From the NCBI RefSeq assembly GCF_000381025.1, contig NZ_KB905818.1:124001-188000 (forward strand): a DNA stretch of 64,000 nucleotides, in the 5' to 3' direction. The position numbers and the translations under genes are program-made. This stretch comes from Streptomyces sulphureus DSM 40104. Lineage in GTDB: Bacteria > Actinomycetota > Actinomycetes > Streptomycetales > Streptomycetaceae. The number at the start of each line of letters is the position of its first letter. The stretch's first letter is position 1. Positions 25,184 through 34,029 of the stretch are shown piece by piece. A model generated the notes under the pieces. The model saw only the letters and a program-made list of their open reading frames with translations. It searched no databases and was not told the origin of the DNA.

Positions 25184-26284
25184 TCACCACCGTCGTGGAT
25201 CGTCGACGTCGATCGCTGCTCCCCCGGCCGCGAGGGACTCGGCGGCGAAGATCCCGGGGAGTGTGTAGTCCAGTCCGCGGTAGACGTCGATGGGTGCAGG
25301 CCGCCGGCCGTGCACGGCGTCGAGGAACTCCGGCAGCATCCAGTACTCGCTCGTCCCGTGGTCGCTGACCTCTGCTTCCGGGGGAGCGGCGAGGCGTTCG
25401 GGGATGTAGTGCCGAGCGAACTCCTCCAGGCCGTGCCACTGCGCGGCTTCGTAGCACCCGGAGCGCTCGTGGGCGTCGGCGAGCCACACCTTGCTGGTGT
25501 CACCGTTGCCGCGCCACGACTCGAAGCTGCCCGCCGTGCCCTGCAGTCCGTAGTACGCCATCTGGTGAGGGCGCGGAGACGTGTGGTCCACCCGGACCCG
25601 CAGCACGCGCCCCGCGTCGGTGTGCAGGTGGAGCAGGTGCATCACGGGTGCTGAGACCTCGGTGTCGAACTGGCCACCGGGCACGGCGGCAGCGCTCACC
25701 GAGGCGACCCGGTCATCCGTGATGTACAGCAACGGGCCGATGCTGTGGGTGCAGTAGACACCGATCCGGCCATCGGCACGCCACGTCAGCGAGCCGTCCT
25801 CGGCGTACCAGAGGTCGCGGCAGTCGTGCAGGTACTCCGCTTCGCCGTAGTAGACCTCTCCGAAGCGCCCGTCGGCGACCATGCGCTGCGTCAACTCGAC
25901 TTCGTCGAGGTAGCGGTAGTTCTCCGCCAGCATGTAGACGGCGTCGCTGTTCCGTGCCGCGTCGACGAGCGCGTGCGCCTCGTCGAGACTCGTGCACGCG
26001 ATGACCTCGCTCAGTACGTGTTTGCCCGCTCTGAGGGCCTGGATCGCGTGCTGGCAGTGGTACGGGACGGGCGAGGCGATGACGACCGCGTCGATGTCCG
26101 TGTCCAGCAACTCGTCCATCGTCGACGCGTACGTCGCCTGCGCCTCGGCCGCCACCGCCCGGCCGCGTACCTCGTCGGTGTCGTGGATGGCCGTGACGCG
26201 CGCACCGCCGACCACTTCGCACAGCCGCAGGAAGCTGAGGCCGCGTGTCAGTCCGATGACCCCGAACCGTACATCTGTGGACAT
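25184..26284 (-). CDS. Gfo/Idh/MocA-family NAD(P)-dependent oxidoreductase
   Basis: 366 residues. The Rossmann half has FGVIGLTRGLSFLRL in place of the usual GxGxxG, AIHDTDEVRG, VVIASPVPYHCQHAIQALRAGKHVLSEV (the SPxxxH and EKP-like EVI motif, with Lys of EKP absent) and AENYRYLDEVELTQRM. The C-terminal beta-sheet domain is substrate-binding. Loss of the EKP lysine and the variant dinucleotide loop are odd for an active dehydrogenase. Members oxidise or epimerise sugars. ATG 26284 has GGGAG eight bases upstream; it follows the symporter gene by 17 bases. Confidence 0.83.
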   Translation of the reverse strand: MSTDVRFGVIGLTRGLSFLRLCEVVGGARVTAIHDTDEVRGRAVAAEAQATYASTMDELLDTDIDAVVIASPVPYHCQHAIQALRAGKHVLSEVIACTSLDEAHALVDAARNSDAVYMLAENYRYLDEVELTQRMVADGRFGEVYYGEAEYLHDCRDLWYAEDGSLTWRADGRIGVYCTHSIGPLLYITDDRVASVSAAAVPGGQFDTEVSAPVMHLLHLHTDAGRVLRVRVDHTSPRPHQMAYYGLQGTAGSFESWRGNGDTSKVWLADAHERSGCYEAAQWHGLEEFARHYIPERLAAPPEAEVSDHGTSEYWMLPEFLDAVHGRRPAPIDVYRGLDYTLPGIFAAESLAAGGAAIDVDDPRRW

Positions 26285-26301
26285 GAAGAGCACTCCCGTC
26301 G

Positions 26302-27885
26302 CTAGGCGAAGGTGATGACGATGGCGGCCGTGGTGACGAACAACAGCGCTGCGTACAGGCGGTAGTTGACGTACCACGGCTTCGTGGCGAGCTCACGTGA
26401 TTCCGCACGCCAGAGCTGTGGGCGCCATACGTAGGTCCGGACCTCCTCGTCGGACGGCGCCTCGGTGGCGAGGCTGATCGCGACGAGCAGCAGACTCGAT
26501 CCGGCGAAGAGGATGGCGGCTGCGTACAGCGCCTGGATCTCGAGGAGGCCGTACACCTCGTTGGCCAGCAGGCCGCCGGCGCCCACGACGAGTCCGCACA
26601 GCATCGTCCAGAACGCGCCCTGGCGTGTGGTGCGCTTCCACAGCAGGCCGAACAGGAACACCGCGACGATGGGCGGCACGAGGTAGGAGAGCACCGACTG
26701 CAGGTAGACGAAGAGCGTGCCGAAGCGGTGCATCTGCGTCGCCCAGAGCGTCGCCACCGCGATGACCCCGGCCGCCGTCGCACGTCCGATGGCCACCAGC
26801 GTCCGCTGCGAGGTGTGCGGGCGGTACTTTGCGACGAAGTCGATGGTCAGCAGAGTGGAGGCCGAGTTGAGGACGCCGGCGACGGTCGACATGATGCCGG
26901 CGAGGACGGCAGCCAGCACGACGCCGCGCAGACCGGCCGGCAACAGGTCCAGGGTCAGCGTCGGGAACGCCTCGTCCGGGTTGGACAGGTTGGGGTAGAG
27001 GACCAGCGCCATGCAGCCGGGGAGGATCATGAGCGCGATCCCTGTGAGCTTCAGGAAGCCGCCGAAGATGGCGCCGTTGCGACCGTGGTCTAGGTTCTTC
27101 GCCCCGAGCGTGCGCTGGACGATGACCTGGTTGGTGCACCAGAAGTACAGGCCGATGACCACCAGCCCCGTGAACACTCCGGGCCACGGCACTTCCGGGT
27201 CGTTCGCCGGCTGGAAGATGCCCAACTCGCCGCCTGGTGCCGCCTCTTGGACGGCACTCCACGACGGAATGGCCGCGAGCGCCGCGAAGAACACGATGGC
27301 GCCCCCGACGATGAACACGATCGCCTGGATCACGTCGTTGACCGCGACCGACTTCAGTCCGCCGAAGACGGTGTACACGCCGGTCAGCACCGCCATCACG
27401 AGGATCGGCAGCCACAGCGGCATGTCCGGGAAGAAGGCCTGGAACACCAGGGCACCGGCGTACAGCGCGATCGCACAGTCGATGAAGACGTTGGTGACGA
27501 TGGTGAAGCCGGAGAGCACGGTGCGCGAGCGGTCGTCGAAACGACGCTCGAGGAACTCGGGCAGCGTGGTCACGCCGGTGCGCATGTAGAAGGGCAGGAA
27601 CAGCACGACGAACACGATCAGAACGAGCGCGGGAACCCACTCGTGGCTGTAGAAGGCAAGCCCCGAGGAGTACCCGGCCCCCGCCAAGCCGATGAAGGAG
27701 GCTCCGGACAGGTTCGTCGCGTACAGCGAGAAGCCGACGACCGGCCAGGTCAGGCTTCGGCCTGCGAGGAAGTAGTCGTCGGTGTCCTTTTTGCGTTTTC
27801 CCACGTACACGCCGACGAGCAGCGTGGCGACGATATAGAGGCCGACGATGCCGACGTCGAAGTAGCTGATCTCGGTACTGCTCAC
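26302..27885 (-). CDS. Sodium:solute symporter (SSS/SGLT family)
   Basis: 527 residues with about 13-14 membrane helices. SSS signatures: DDYFLAGRSLTWPVVGFSLYATNLSGASFIGLAGAGY, ATLPEFLERRFDDRSR-like loop, VFGGLKSVAVNDVIQ (the family GGLKSV...TD/ND motif) and AGIMSTVAGVLNSASTLLTIDF (Na+ site). The GGLKAV-type motif and length resemble sugar and hexuronate members. It imports the island's substrate with Na+. The start is GTG 27885 with AGGAGGA five bases upstream; it is the first gene of the leftward operon and has a TTGACA promoter with overlapping operator boxes. Confidence 0.92.
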   Translation of the reverse strand: MSSTEISYFDVGIVGLYIVATLLVGVYVGKRKKDTDDYFLAGRSLTWPVVGFSLYATNLSGASFIGLAGAGYSSGLAFYSHEWVPALVLIVFVVLFLPFYMRTGVTTLPEFLERRFDDRSRTVLSGFTIVTNVFIDCAIALYAGALVFQAFFPDMPLWLPILVMAVLTGVYTVFGGLKSVAVNDVIQAIVFIVGGAIVFFAALAAIPSWSAVQEAAPGGELGIFQPANDPEVPWPGVFTGLVVIGLYFWCTNQVIVQRTLGAKNLDHGRNGAIFGGFLKLTGIALMILPGCMALVLYPNLSNPDEAFPTLTLDLLPAGLRGVVLAAVLAGIMSTVAGVLNSASTLLTIDFVAKYRPHTSQRTLVAIGRATAAGVIAVATLWATQMHRFGTLFVYLQSVLSYLVPPIVAVFLFGLLWKRTTRQGAFWTMLCGLVVGAGGLLANEVYGLLEIQALYAAAILFAGSSLLLVAISLATEAPSDEEVRTYVWRPQLWRAESRELATKPWYVNYRLYAALLFVTTAAIVITFA

Positions 27886-27918
27886 TTCGCTCCTCCTGAG
27901 CCGCTCGCCCACCGTGCG

Positions 27919-27982
27919 TTCGGTTACAGCGACTATCGTTCGGTCATAGCGAATCTACCTCGGTGGCGCCAGTCACTGTCAA
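27919..27982 (-). promoter_or_regulatory. Symporter operon promoter with tandem operator boxes
   Basis: On the minus strand TTGACA (27982-27977) and TAGATT (27957-27952) form a sigma70-like promoter with a 19-base spacer. Boxes read on the plus strand, TTCGGT-CAT-AGCGAA (27939-27953) and TTCGGT-TAC-AGCGAC (27919-27933), are 20 bases apart and cover the -10 and start-site region, as expected for repression. Confidence 0.6.
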
Positions 27983-28390
27983 GAAGCAACAAGTGAGGAC
28001 GCGCTTGCGTTGTGTGTCCGCTGCCGAGGGGAGGGGCGACGGGTGGGCCGGGAACGACGAACCACGCCACGACGAGGGGTACTCGGAGTGCTCCGCTGGG
28101 GGACCGACCTCGGGAAACGACGGGTGCCCGCGTCGGTTCGACTGCCGTGGGTCCGCCGCCTCGTGCGTCGTCATGGTGCCGCCGAGGCGGCTCTGGCTAG
28201 GGCGGCGTTCGGCGCAACCCGGCGAGCGTGGGCGCAACCGGCGGGGCAGAGTCTGTGCAGCGCCGTGCGCGGTTGGTCGATGCTCAACTGTCCGGCTCGG
28301 TGCGGACTTTCGCACTGCCGGCCGGTTGGATCAGCTCGCGGACCACCGCACGGGCGAGCGGCTCGGGACCTCGGACGAAAGGAACCCCCG
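27983..28390. other. Divergent intergenic region, no gene seen
   Basis: About 410 bases between the symporter promoter and the arginase-family gene. Open frames here are Arg-rich and not family-like. The arginase-family promoter should lie near 28300-28380 but no clear -35/-10 pair is visible. Confidence 0.4.
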
Positions 28391-29311
28391 ATGACGAGTT
28401 CCCCCCTCACCGGAAGCGGTACCGGCGGCCCGCATCTGCGGCTCGTCTGGCCGGAGTGGCAAGGCGCCGGTGCGGCCATGGTCGGTGAGCTCCTGCCCGA
28501 GTTCCCGCACGCCACCGCCCGCCGCGGCTACGTTGCCGGAAACCGGGTCCTGCAGGCGATGTTGCCCGCGCACGACGGGCCCTCCGAGACCGTCCCCGTT
28601 CCCCTCGACGACGAGGGCCTCGAGGAGCGCGACGGCGTCGAGGCCAAGGCCGTCCTGACCGGCCAGCTCGCCGCCGGTCTGGAGCTCATCGGTCGTCACG
28701 ACCCGGCGCGGATCACCACGCTCGGCGGCGATTGCTCGGTCAGTCTCGCTCCCTTCTCCGCCCTGGCGCACCGCTACGGCGACGACCTCGCCGTCGTCTG
28801 GATCGATTCCCACCCCGACATCGGGACCCCGGACGGCGACTATCCGGGTTACCACGCCATGCCCGTCGCCCACCTCACCGGCCACGGCGACCCCGACGTC
28901 CTCGGCCTGCTGCCGGCCACCGTCGCCCCGCACCGCATCGTCCTGACCGGCCTGCACGAGTGGACCGACGACGCCTACCCCCACATCGAGCGGTGGGGCG
29001 TCCACGCCCTCGCCCCCGAGGACCTGCGCACCACCAGCCGGCCTCTACTGGACTGGCTCGCCGCCACCGGCTGCACCAAGATCGCCGTCCACTTCGACGT
29101 CGACACCATCGACAGCAACGAGATGGCCCTCGGCCTCGGGAAGATCCCCGGCGGCCTCACCGCCACCCAGGTACGCCGGATCGCCACCGATCTCCAGCAG
29201 GCTGCCGACGTTGTCGCCTTCACCGTCGCTGAGTTCGTGCCCCGTGACGTGCTCAACCTCCACCAGGTCCTGAGCTCCTTCCCCCTCGTCTCTTCCGGCA
29301 CGACCGACTGA
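28391..29311 (+). CDS. Arginase/agmatinase-family ureohydrolase with Cys metal ligand (DcsB-like site)
   Basis: 306 residues of the ureohydrolase fold. Metal ligands: Cys115 in TLGGDCS where arginase has His (GGDHS), Asp139/His141/Asp143 in IDSHPDIGT, and Asp236/Asp238/Asp241 in FDVDTIDS. His155 in GYHAMPV aligns with arginase His141, the general acid/base. A Cys in place of the Mn-A histidine is known from DcsB, the N-omega-hydroxyarginine hydrolase of cycloserine biosynthesis, which however lacks that general acid/base His. Arginine, hydroxyarginine or a guanidino acid are possible substrates. ATG 28391 follows AAAGGA by 8 bases. Convergent with the MocR gene. Confidence 0.85.
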   Translation: MTSSPLTGSGTGGPHLRLVWPEWQGAGAAMVGELLPEFPHATARRGYVAGNRVLQAMLPAHDGPSETVPVPLDDEGLEERDGVEAKAVLTGQLAAGLELIGRHDPARITTLGGDCSVSLAPFSALAHRYGDDLAVVWIDSHPDIGTPDGDYPGYHAMPVAHLTGHGDPDVLGLLPATVAPHRIVLTGLHEWTDDAYPHIERWGVHALAPEDLRTTSRPLLDWLAATGCTKIAVHFDVDTIDSNEMALGLGKIPGGLTATQVRRIATDLQQAADVVAFTVAEFVPRDVLNLHQVLSSFPLVSSGTTD

Positions 29312-29432
29312 CCCCCCCCGTTCTGAGGCACTGCGCCCACGTCCCTGGCGGGCTGTTCGAGATCCGATAGACCGGACTTTCCGCGACTGCGTCAGCCGCT
29401 CACGTGGTCTCCGCGCTCCCTCTTCGGGACCC

Positions 29433-30791
29433 TCAGTACATCCGGTCCGCCGTCGTCGCAGCGTGAGCCAGGAGGTCTGCGGTCTGGTCGAGGGCCGCGG
29501 GGTCCTCGCCGAGTTTGCTGGTGGCGACGCGTACGTACGCCTGTGAGGAGGGGGACGCACGGAAGCGGCTGCCCGGGGAAACGGTGATGCCGCGGGCTGC
29601 CAGCGTCACCAGCGCGGAGGTTTCGTCGGCCACGGGTACCCAGAGTGCGAGGCCGTCCTGGTTGCGGGTGGGTACCTCCCGTTCGGCCAGCCGCCCGGCG
29701 AGAGCCTCGCGGCGGTGGGCGTAGCGCCGGGCGGCGGCCTCGACGAGGGCGGTCGTACGCCGGTCGCGGAGCAGGTGGGCGAGGGCGCCCTGAAGTATGC
29801 GGCTGGTCCATCCCGTGCCGTACGTCCGCAGTACCCGCGTCTTCTCGACCACCTCACGCGGTCCGCCGATGACGGCGATCCGCAGGTCGGGACCGTAGGA
29901 CTTGGAATAGGAGCGGACGACGACGGAACGGTCGGGCAACCGTGCGGCGAGACTGGCCCCGGGGTGCTGGGCCAGCGGGCCGATCCCGTCGTCCTCCAGC
30001 AGGAAAACGTGCGGGGCCGCCGCGAGCAGTGCGGTCAACCGGTCCGCTCGGTCGTGGCCGATGGTCCAGCCGCAAGGGGTTTGGGCGCGCGGTTGGTAGA
30101 GGAACAAGGCCGGGCTGGTGTCGAGCGCCGTGGCGAGGGACTCGGGCAGTGGGCCGTCGTCGTCGCAGTGCACCGGGACGGCTTCCGCGTCGCAGGCGTC
30201 CAGGATGTCCAGCAGCCGGGCGGCGGTCGGCTCTTCGACGGCGACCCTGTCGCCGGGCAACAGCAGCGCCCTGCAGAGCAGTTCCACACCTTCGTAACCG
30301 CCGCCGACGGCCGTCCACGCTTCGGGTTCGCCGGGCCAGTCGGCACGGACGGCCTCTTGGAGCGCCGGCGCGATGGCCGTCCGCGTGTAGTCGTTGAGAC
30401 CGGGGACGGCGGCGCCCGCTTGCAGTGCTTCCTCCAGCGGCGGCAGCAGTGCGGGATCGGGTGCGGCGACGGCGAGGTCGAGCGTGAGCCGGTCACCGAG
30501 ACTGCCGACACGTTCGAACCGCCTGGGATGAGGGACGCTGGGCGGCCCGCTCACGACGGTGCCCCTGCGTCCCCGAGTGATGATCATCCGGTGCTTACGG
30601 AGATGGCTCCACGCCTGCGCGACGGTCGCCGGGCTGACGCCGAGCACGGAGGCGAGGGCGCGCACGGTGGGCAACGGAGCGTCGGGAGCCAGCTCGCCCG
30701 AGCGGATCAGTTCGGTCATGGTGGCCGCGATGCCGGTCGCCGTGGTGTCGGTAAGGCGGGCTGCCAAGCCTGCCGCCGTCTGCTCACGCAT
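29433..30791 (-). CDS. MocR-type regulator: GntR DNA-binding domain fused to class-I aminotransferase domain
   Basis: 452 residues. The N-terminal GntR winged helix is in residues 15-75 (IRSGELAPDAPLPTVRALASVLGVSPATVAQAWSHL, read in two pieces); the rest is a fold-type I aminotransferase-like domain with the PLP lysine in VVRSYSKSYGPDLR and FLYQPRAQTPCGWTI upstream. MocR proteins use PLP plus an amine or amino acid as effector. It is divergent from the decarboxylase-like operon at 31037 across an AT-richer promoter region, so it most likely controls that operon and perhaps the arginase-family gene. ATG 30791 has AGAGGA eight bases upstream. Confidence 0.9.
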   Translation of the reverse strand: MREQTAAGLAARLTDTTATGIAATMTELIRSGELAPDAPLPTVRALASVLGVSPATVAQAWSHLRKHRMIITRGRRGTVVSGPPSVPHPRRFERVGSLGDRLTLDLAVAAPDPALLPPLEEALQAGAAVPGLNDYTRTAIAPALQEAVRADWPGEPEAWTAVGGGYEGVELLCRALLLPGDRVAVEEPTAARLLDILDACDAEAVPVHCDDDGPLPESLATALDTSPALFLYQPRAQTPCGWTIGHDRADRLTALLAAAPHVFLLEDDGIGPLAQHPGASLAARLPDRSVVVRSYSKSYGPDLRIAVIGGPREVVEKTRVLRTYGTGWTSRILQGALAHLLRDRRTTALVEAAARRYAHRREALAGRLAEREVPTRNQDGLALWVPVADETSALVTLAARGITVSPGSRFRASPSSQAYVRVATSKLGEDPAALDQTADLLAHAATTADRMY

Positions 30792-31036
30792 CGCACCATC
30801 CTCTCAGGCGAGGAGTGCGTCGCCGGGCGAGATGCCGGAGCGGGAAATTATGTGCAATAACAAATCTTCTCTTGTTTGCTCTCTCGGCTGAACAATAGAG
30901 TCCCCGCATCACACACCACGTGGGACCCACGTCATGTGAAGCAGTGCGCCCGCGGAGCCGGCTCCGAGCCCCGGGCCTGTTCCCCCCTGCCGCGTCATGC
31001 ATTTCCCGTATCCCGGCGAGAAGAGGAATCTCCGAA
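30792..31036. promoter_or_regulatory. Divergent promoter region of MocR and transport operon
   Basis: 245 bases, locally AT-rich around 30845-30895. It contains AACAA-atcttctc-TTGTT (30859-30876) and a nearby AACAATAG (30891-30898), plausible MocR contacts. No gene is present. Confidence 0.45.
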
Positions 31037-32071
31037 GTGCCACCCCCCGAAATTCGTCTGGGCCTGCGCGACTGGGACCACTTGGTGCCCCTGCGCTCGG
31101 GCGCCGTCGCGACCCCCGGCTTCCGTCTCACGCTGGACGCGCGGGAGGTGACGCCCGACGTGCTGTCCGAGTCCGGGCTCGACGGAGGCGAGACGTCGTT
31201 CAGCCGCTACGTACAGGCGCGTGCCGCCGGCGACGACCGGCTGGTCGGGCTGCCCGCCTTCATCATGCGCGGCTTCCGGCACCGGTGCGTCCTCGTCCGC
31301 AGGGACAGTCCGCTGACCGCTCTCGACCAGTTGAGCGGCGCCCGGATCGGGCTCACCGGCTGGCCCGACTCCGGCAACACCTGGACCCGGGCGCTGCTGC
31401 GCCGCGTCGGAGTGGACCTGACCGGTATCACCTGGCGAGTGGGCGAGTTGACGGCGGGTGAGGCCGGGAAGGACCGGATGGGGTCACGCCCCGTGCCCGA
31501 CAACGTCTCCGCGCTGGGGGAAGGCGAGACACTCCAGGGGGAGTTGGCCGCAGGCCGGCTGGACGCGGTGCTCACTCCCTTCATGCCCGACGAGATGTTC
31601 ACCGCCGAGAGCCGCTTCCGGCAACTGCTCCACGACCACCGTGCCGCCGAGCGCGCCTACTACGCGGCCACCGGGTTCGTACCGGGCATCCACCTCGTGA
31701 CGCTCAAGCGCGAGGTCGTGGAAGCACACTTGCAGCTTCCTGAGGTGCTGCTGGACGCGTTGGAGCGGTCCAAACGGCACTGGGTACGGCGCCGTCGCCT
31801 GCTCGCCGACACCACGCCGTGGCTGCTGGGCGAACTCCTCGACTCCGGACGGACTTTCGGCGAGGACTGGATGCCGTACGGCACCGCGGCCAACGCCCCC
31901 ATGGTGCGGGCCTTCTGCGAGGAACTGCACGCGCAGGGCATCTGGCCCGAACCCATCGACCCCGCCGTGGTCTTTCCGGGGCAGCCGCTGGAGCCCGCCG
32001 TCGGGCGCGCGTCCGGGGCCCCGCCCTCGGTCGGACTCGACGCGGGGACCCGGGCTCCCTCCGGACGCTGA
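31037..32071 (+). CDS. 4,5-dihydroxyphthalate decarboxylase-like protein (periplasmic-binding-protein fold)
   Basis: 344 residues without signal peptide or lipobox, so cytoplasmic. The layout follows the 4,5-dihydroxyphthalate decarboxylase (Pht5) group: GLRDWDHLVPLRSGAV, ETSFSRYVQARAAGDDRLVGLPAF (versus SSY... AIPVFPSR), RGFRHRCVLVRRDSPLTALDQLSGARIGLTGWPDSGNTW and GFVPGIHLVTLKREVVEAHLQLPEVLLDALERSKRH (split). These proteins have a type-2 periplasmic-binding fold turned to catalysis. Actual decarboxylation here is unproven; a ligand-sensing role is possible. GTG 31037 has GAGGA nine bases upstream. It leads an operon with a nitrilase-family amidase and an ABC importer. Confidence 0.72.
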   Translation: MPPPEIRLGLRDWDHLVPLRSGAVATPGFRLTLDAREVTPDVLSESGLDGGETSFSRYVQARAAGDDRLVGLPAFIMRGFRHRCVLVRRDSPLTALDQLSGARIGLTGWPDSGNTWTRALLRRVGVDLTGITWRVGELTAGEAGKDRMGSRPVPDNVSALGEGETLQGELAAGRLDAVLTPFMPDEMFTAESRFRQLLHDHRAAERAYYAATGFVPGIHLVTLKREVVEAHLQLPEVLLDALERSKRHWVRRRRLLADTTPWLLGELLDSGRTFGEDWMPYGTAANAPMVRAFCEELHAQGIWPEPIDPAVVFPGQPLEPAVGRASGAPPSVGLDAGTRAPSGR

Positions 32072-32113
32072 CCTCCGCCACTTCCCCTCCGTTCCTCTCA
32101 CTGGAGCCGCCTC

Positions 32114-32962
32114 ATGCGTATCGCCACCGGACAGTTCGCCGCGTCGCCCGACTGGCAGGAGAACCTGGATGCCTCACGTTCCCTGACGGTGCAGGCGCAG
32201 GAGGGCGGGGCTGACCTGCTCGTCCTGCCCGAAGGCGTGTTGGCGCGCTTCACCGAGGACCGGCACCGCATCCGCGAGGTCGCCCAGCCGCTCGACGGCC
32301 CGTTCGTCTCCGGGATGCGTGCCGTGACGGCGGGGAGTCGCACCACCGTCGTCGTGGGCATGCACGAACCGTCCGGCGACGGGCGGGTGTTCAACACGCT
32401 GGTGGCCCTGCGCGACGGCGAACTCGTCGGCACCTACCGCAAGCTCCACCTCTACGACGCCTTCGGCGACCAGGAGTCGGCGCACGTGCGTCCCGCCGAC
32501 GAACCGCCCGCCACGATCGAGGTCGGCGGCACCCGGGTGGGGCTCATGACCTGCTACGACGTTCGGTTCCCCGAGCTCGCCCGGCTCCTCGTCGACGCCG
32601 GTGCCGACGTTCTGGCGCTGCCCGCGGCCTGGGTACGCGGACCGGCCAAGGAACGGCACTGGGAAGTCATGATCACCGCCCGTGCGTTGGAGAACACCTG
32701 CTGGGTGGCGGCGAGTGGCGAATGCGGGCCCCGCAACATCGGCAACAGCCTGATCGTCGATCCGCTGGGTACCCCGCGCTCCCGGCTCGGATCGGCCCCG
32801 GGACTGGCTTGGGCCGAGGCCGACCCCTCGGTCACCTCCGCCGCGCGGCGGACCCTGCCGGTGCTCGAGAACCGGCGGTTCGCAGTCGATCCCGCCGTAC
32901 GCGCGCCCGCCACCGTGGACGCCTCCCGCAGGGCGGCTCACGACCTCGCGGCACGCGCCTGA
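32114..32962 (+). CDS. Carbon-nitrogen hydrolase (nitrilase superfamily)
   Basis: 282 residues. The Glu-Lys-Cys triad is visible: LVLPEG (Glu about residue 41), TYRKLHLYD (Lys about 113) and LMTCYDVRFPE (Cys about 147), with AAWVRGPAKERHWEVMITARALEN afterwards. Layout and the RKLHLYDAFG segment resemble the Nit/deaminated-glutathione amidase and omega-amidase branches, so an amide rather than a nitrile substrate is likely. Next to an arginase-family enzyme it could act on a guanidino-amide or other short amide, which is inference. ATG 32114 lies 43 bases after the decarboxylase-like gene, with GGAG at 32103. Confidence 0.88.
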   Translation: MRIATGQFAASPDWQENLDASRSLTVQAQEGGADLLVLPEGVLARFTEDRHRIREVAQPLDGPFVSGMRAVTAGSRTTVVVGMHEPSGDGRVFNTLVALRDGELVGTYRKLHLYDAFGDQESAHVRPADEPPATIEVGGTRVGLMTCYDVRFPELARLLVDAGADVLALPAAWVRGPAKERHWEVMITARALENTCWVAASGECGPRNIGNSLIVDPLGTPRSRLGSAPGLAWAEADPSVTSAARRTLPVLENRRFAVDPAVRAPATVDASRRAAHDLAARA

Positions 32963-33004
32963 GCTTCCCCTCTCCCTTCCTTTGCCCTCCGGGAGGAGGA
33001 CCTG

Positions 33005-33958
33005 ATGAAGACGCCGCGTCCGCGTCGGACCGCCGCCCTGGCGGTCGGGCTCGCCACCGCAGTGCTCGGTTCGGCGGTCGCCGCCTGCGGTGCCAACCCG
33101 CCCGGTGCCGAGGACACCGTGCAGAACTCCGCGAAGGCGAAGGCCGTTGACCTCCGGCAGCCCAAGGACCCCGCTCTGCACGCCAGGCTGCCCGCGAAGA
33201 ACCGTGCCTCGGGCAAGCTCGTCTCGGTCAACAACGGTTCCTTCCCGCCGTACGAGATCGCCGGCTCCGACGGGCACAGTCTCACCGGCGCCTCGACCGA
33301 TCTCGTCACGGCGATCGGGCACATACTCGGTGTCCGCGTACAGCACATCACGGCCGACGGACTGCCGACGCAGCTCACCGGTATAAAGGCGGGCAGGTTC
33401 GACTTCGCCTTCGGGCCCGTCGGCGACTTCAAGGACCGGCAGGCGTCCAACGATTTCGTCGACTGGGTACGGGAGTTCGTGGTGTTCGCCGTGCCCAAGG
33501 GAAACCCCGATCACATCGACTCCCTCTCGGACACGTGCGGGAAAAAGATCGCGGTGATGGCCGGAGGCTCCGCCGAGGGCGTGATCAAGGAGCAGACGAA
33601 GAAGTGCGTCGACAAGGGCAGACCTGGCGTGCAGGTGCAGTCCTACAAGGACCAGCCCGCCTCCATTCTCGCCGTCCGCTCGGGCCGCGCGCAGGCGTTC
33701 TTCTCTTCCCAGTCCCCGCTCACGTATTTCGTGGCGCAGGCCAAGGACCAGCTCGAACTCACAGGGGTCGGAAAGTCCAACGGTTTCGAAGCGCTCTATC
33801 AAGGTGCTGTCGTTCCCAAGGGATCGCCGCTGCGTGACGTGCTGAAAGAGGCCATCCAAAAGCTCATGGACAACGGCACCTACCAACAGATCATGCGGAA
33901 GTGGGGCGTCAAGGCCAACGAGCTGGAGAAGGCCGGCGTCAATCTCGCGGTCTCCTGA
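33005..33958 (+). CDS. Polar amino acid-type ABC transporter substrate-binding lipoprotein
   Basis: 317 residues. A Tat/Sec-type leader with twin Arg near the start ([19 protein letters not shown]) ends in a lipobox AVAAC around residue 27, so the protein is a membrane-anchored lipoprotein. The mature part is a family-3 solute-binding protein: [98 protein letters not shown], and a Trp-Gly closing motif RKWGVK. ATG 33005 has GGAGGAGG upstream. It delivers its ligand to the permease and ATPase that follow. Confidence 0.92.
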   Translation: MKTPRPRRTAALAVGLATAVLGSAVAACGANPPGAEDTVQNSAKAKAVDLRQPKDPALHARLPAKNRASGKLVSVNNGSFPPYEIAGSDGHSLTGASTDLVTAIGHILGVRVQHITADGLPTQLTGIKAGRFDFAFGPVGDFKDRQASNDFVDWVREFVVFAVPKGNPDHIDSLSDTCGKKIAVMAGGSAEGVIKEQTKKCVDKGRPGVQVQSYKDQPASILAVRSGRAQAFFSSQSPLTYFVAQAKDQLELTGVGKSNGFEALYQGAVVPKGSPLRDVLKEAIQKLMDNGTYQQIMRKWGVKANELEKAGVNLAVS

Positions 33959-34029
33959 CCTCGCACCGCGTCCTCCCACTCCACGACTCCCGCCCCGTCC
34001 CGCCCGTGTCAGCACAGGAGGTGGACCGA

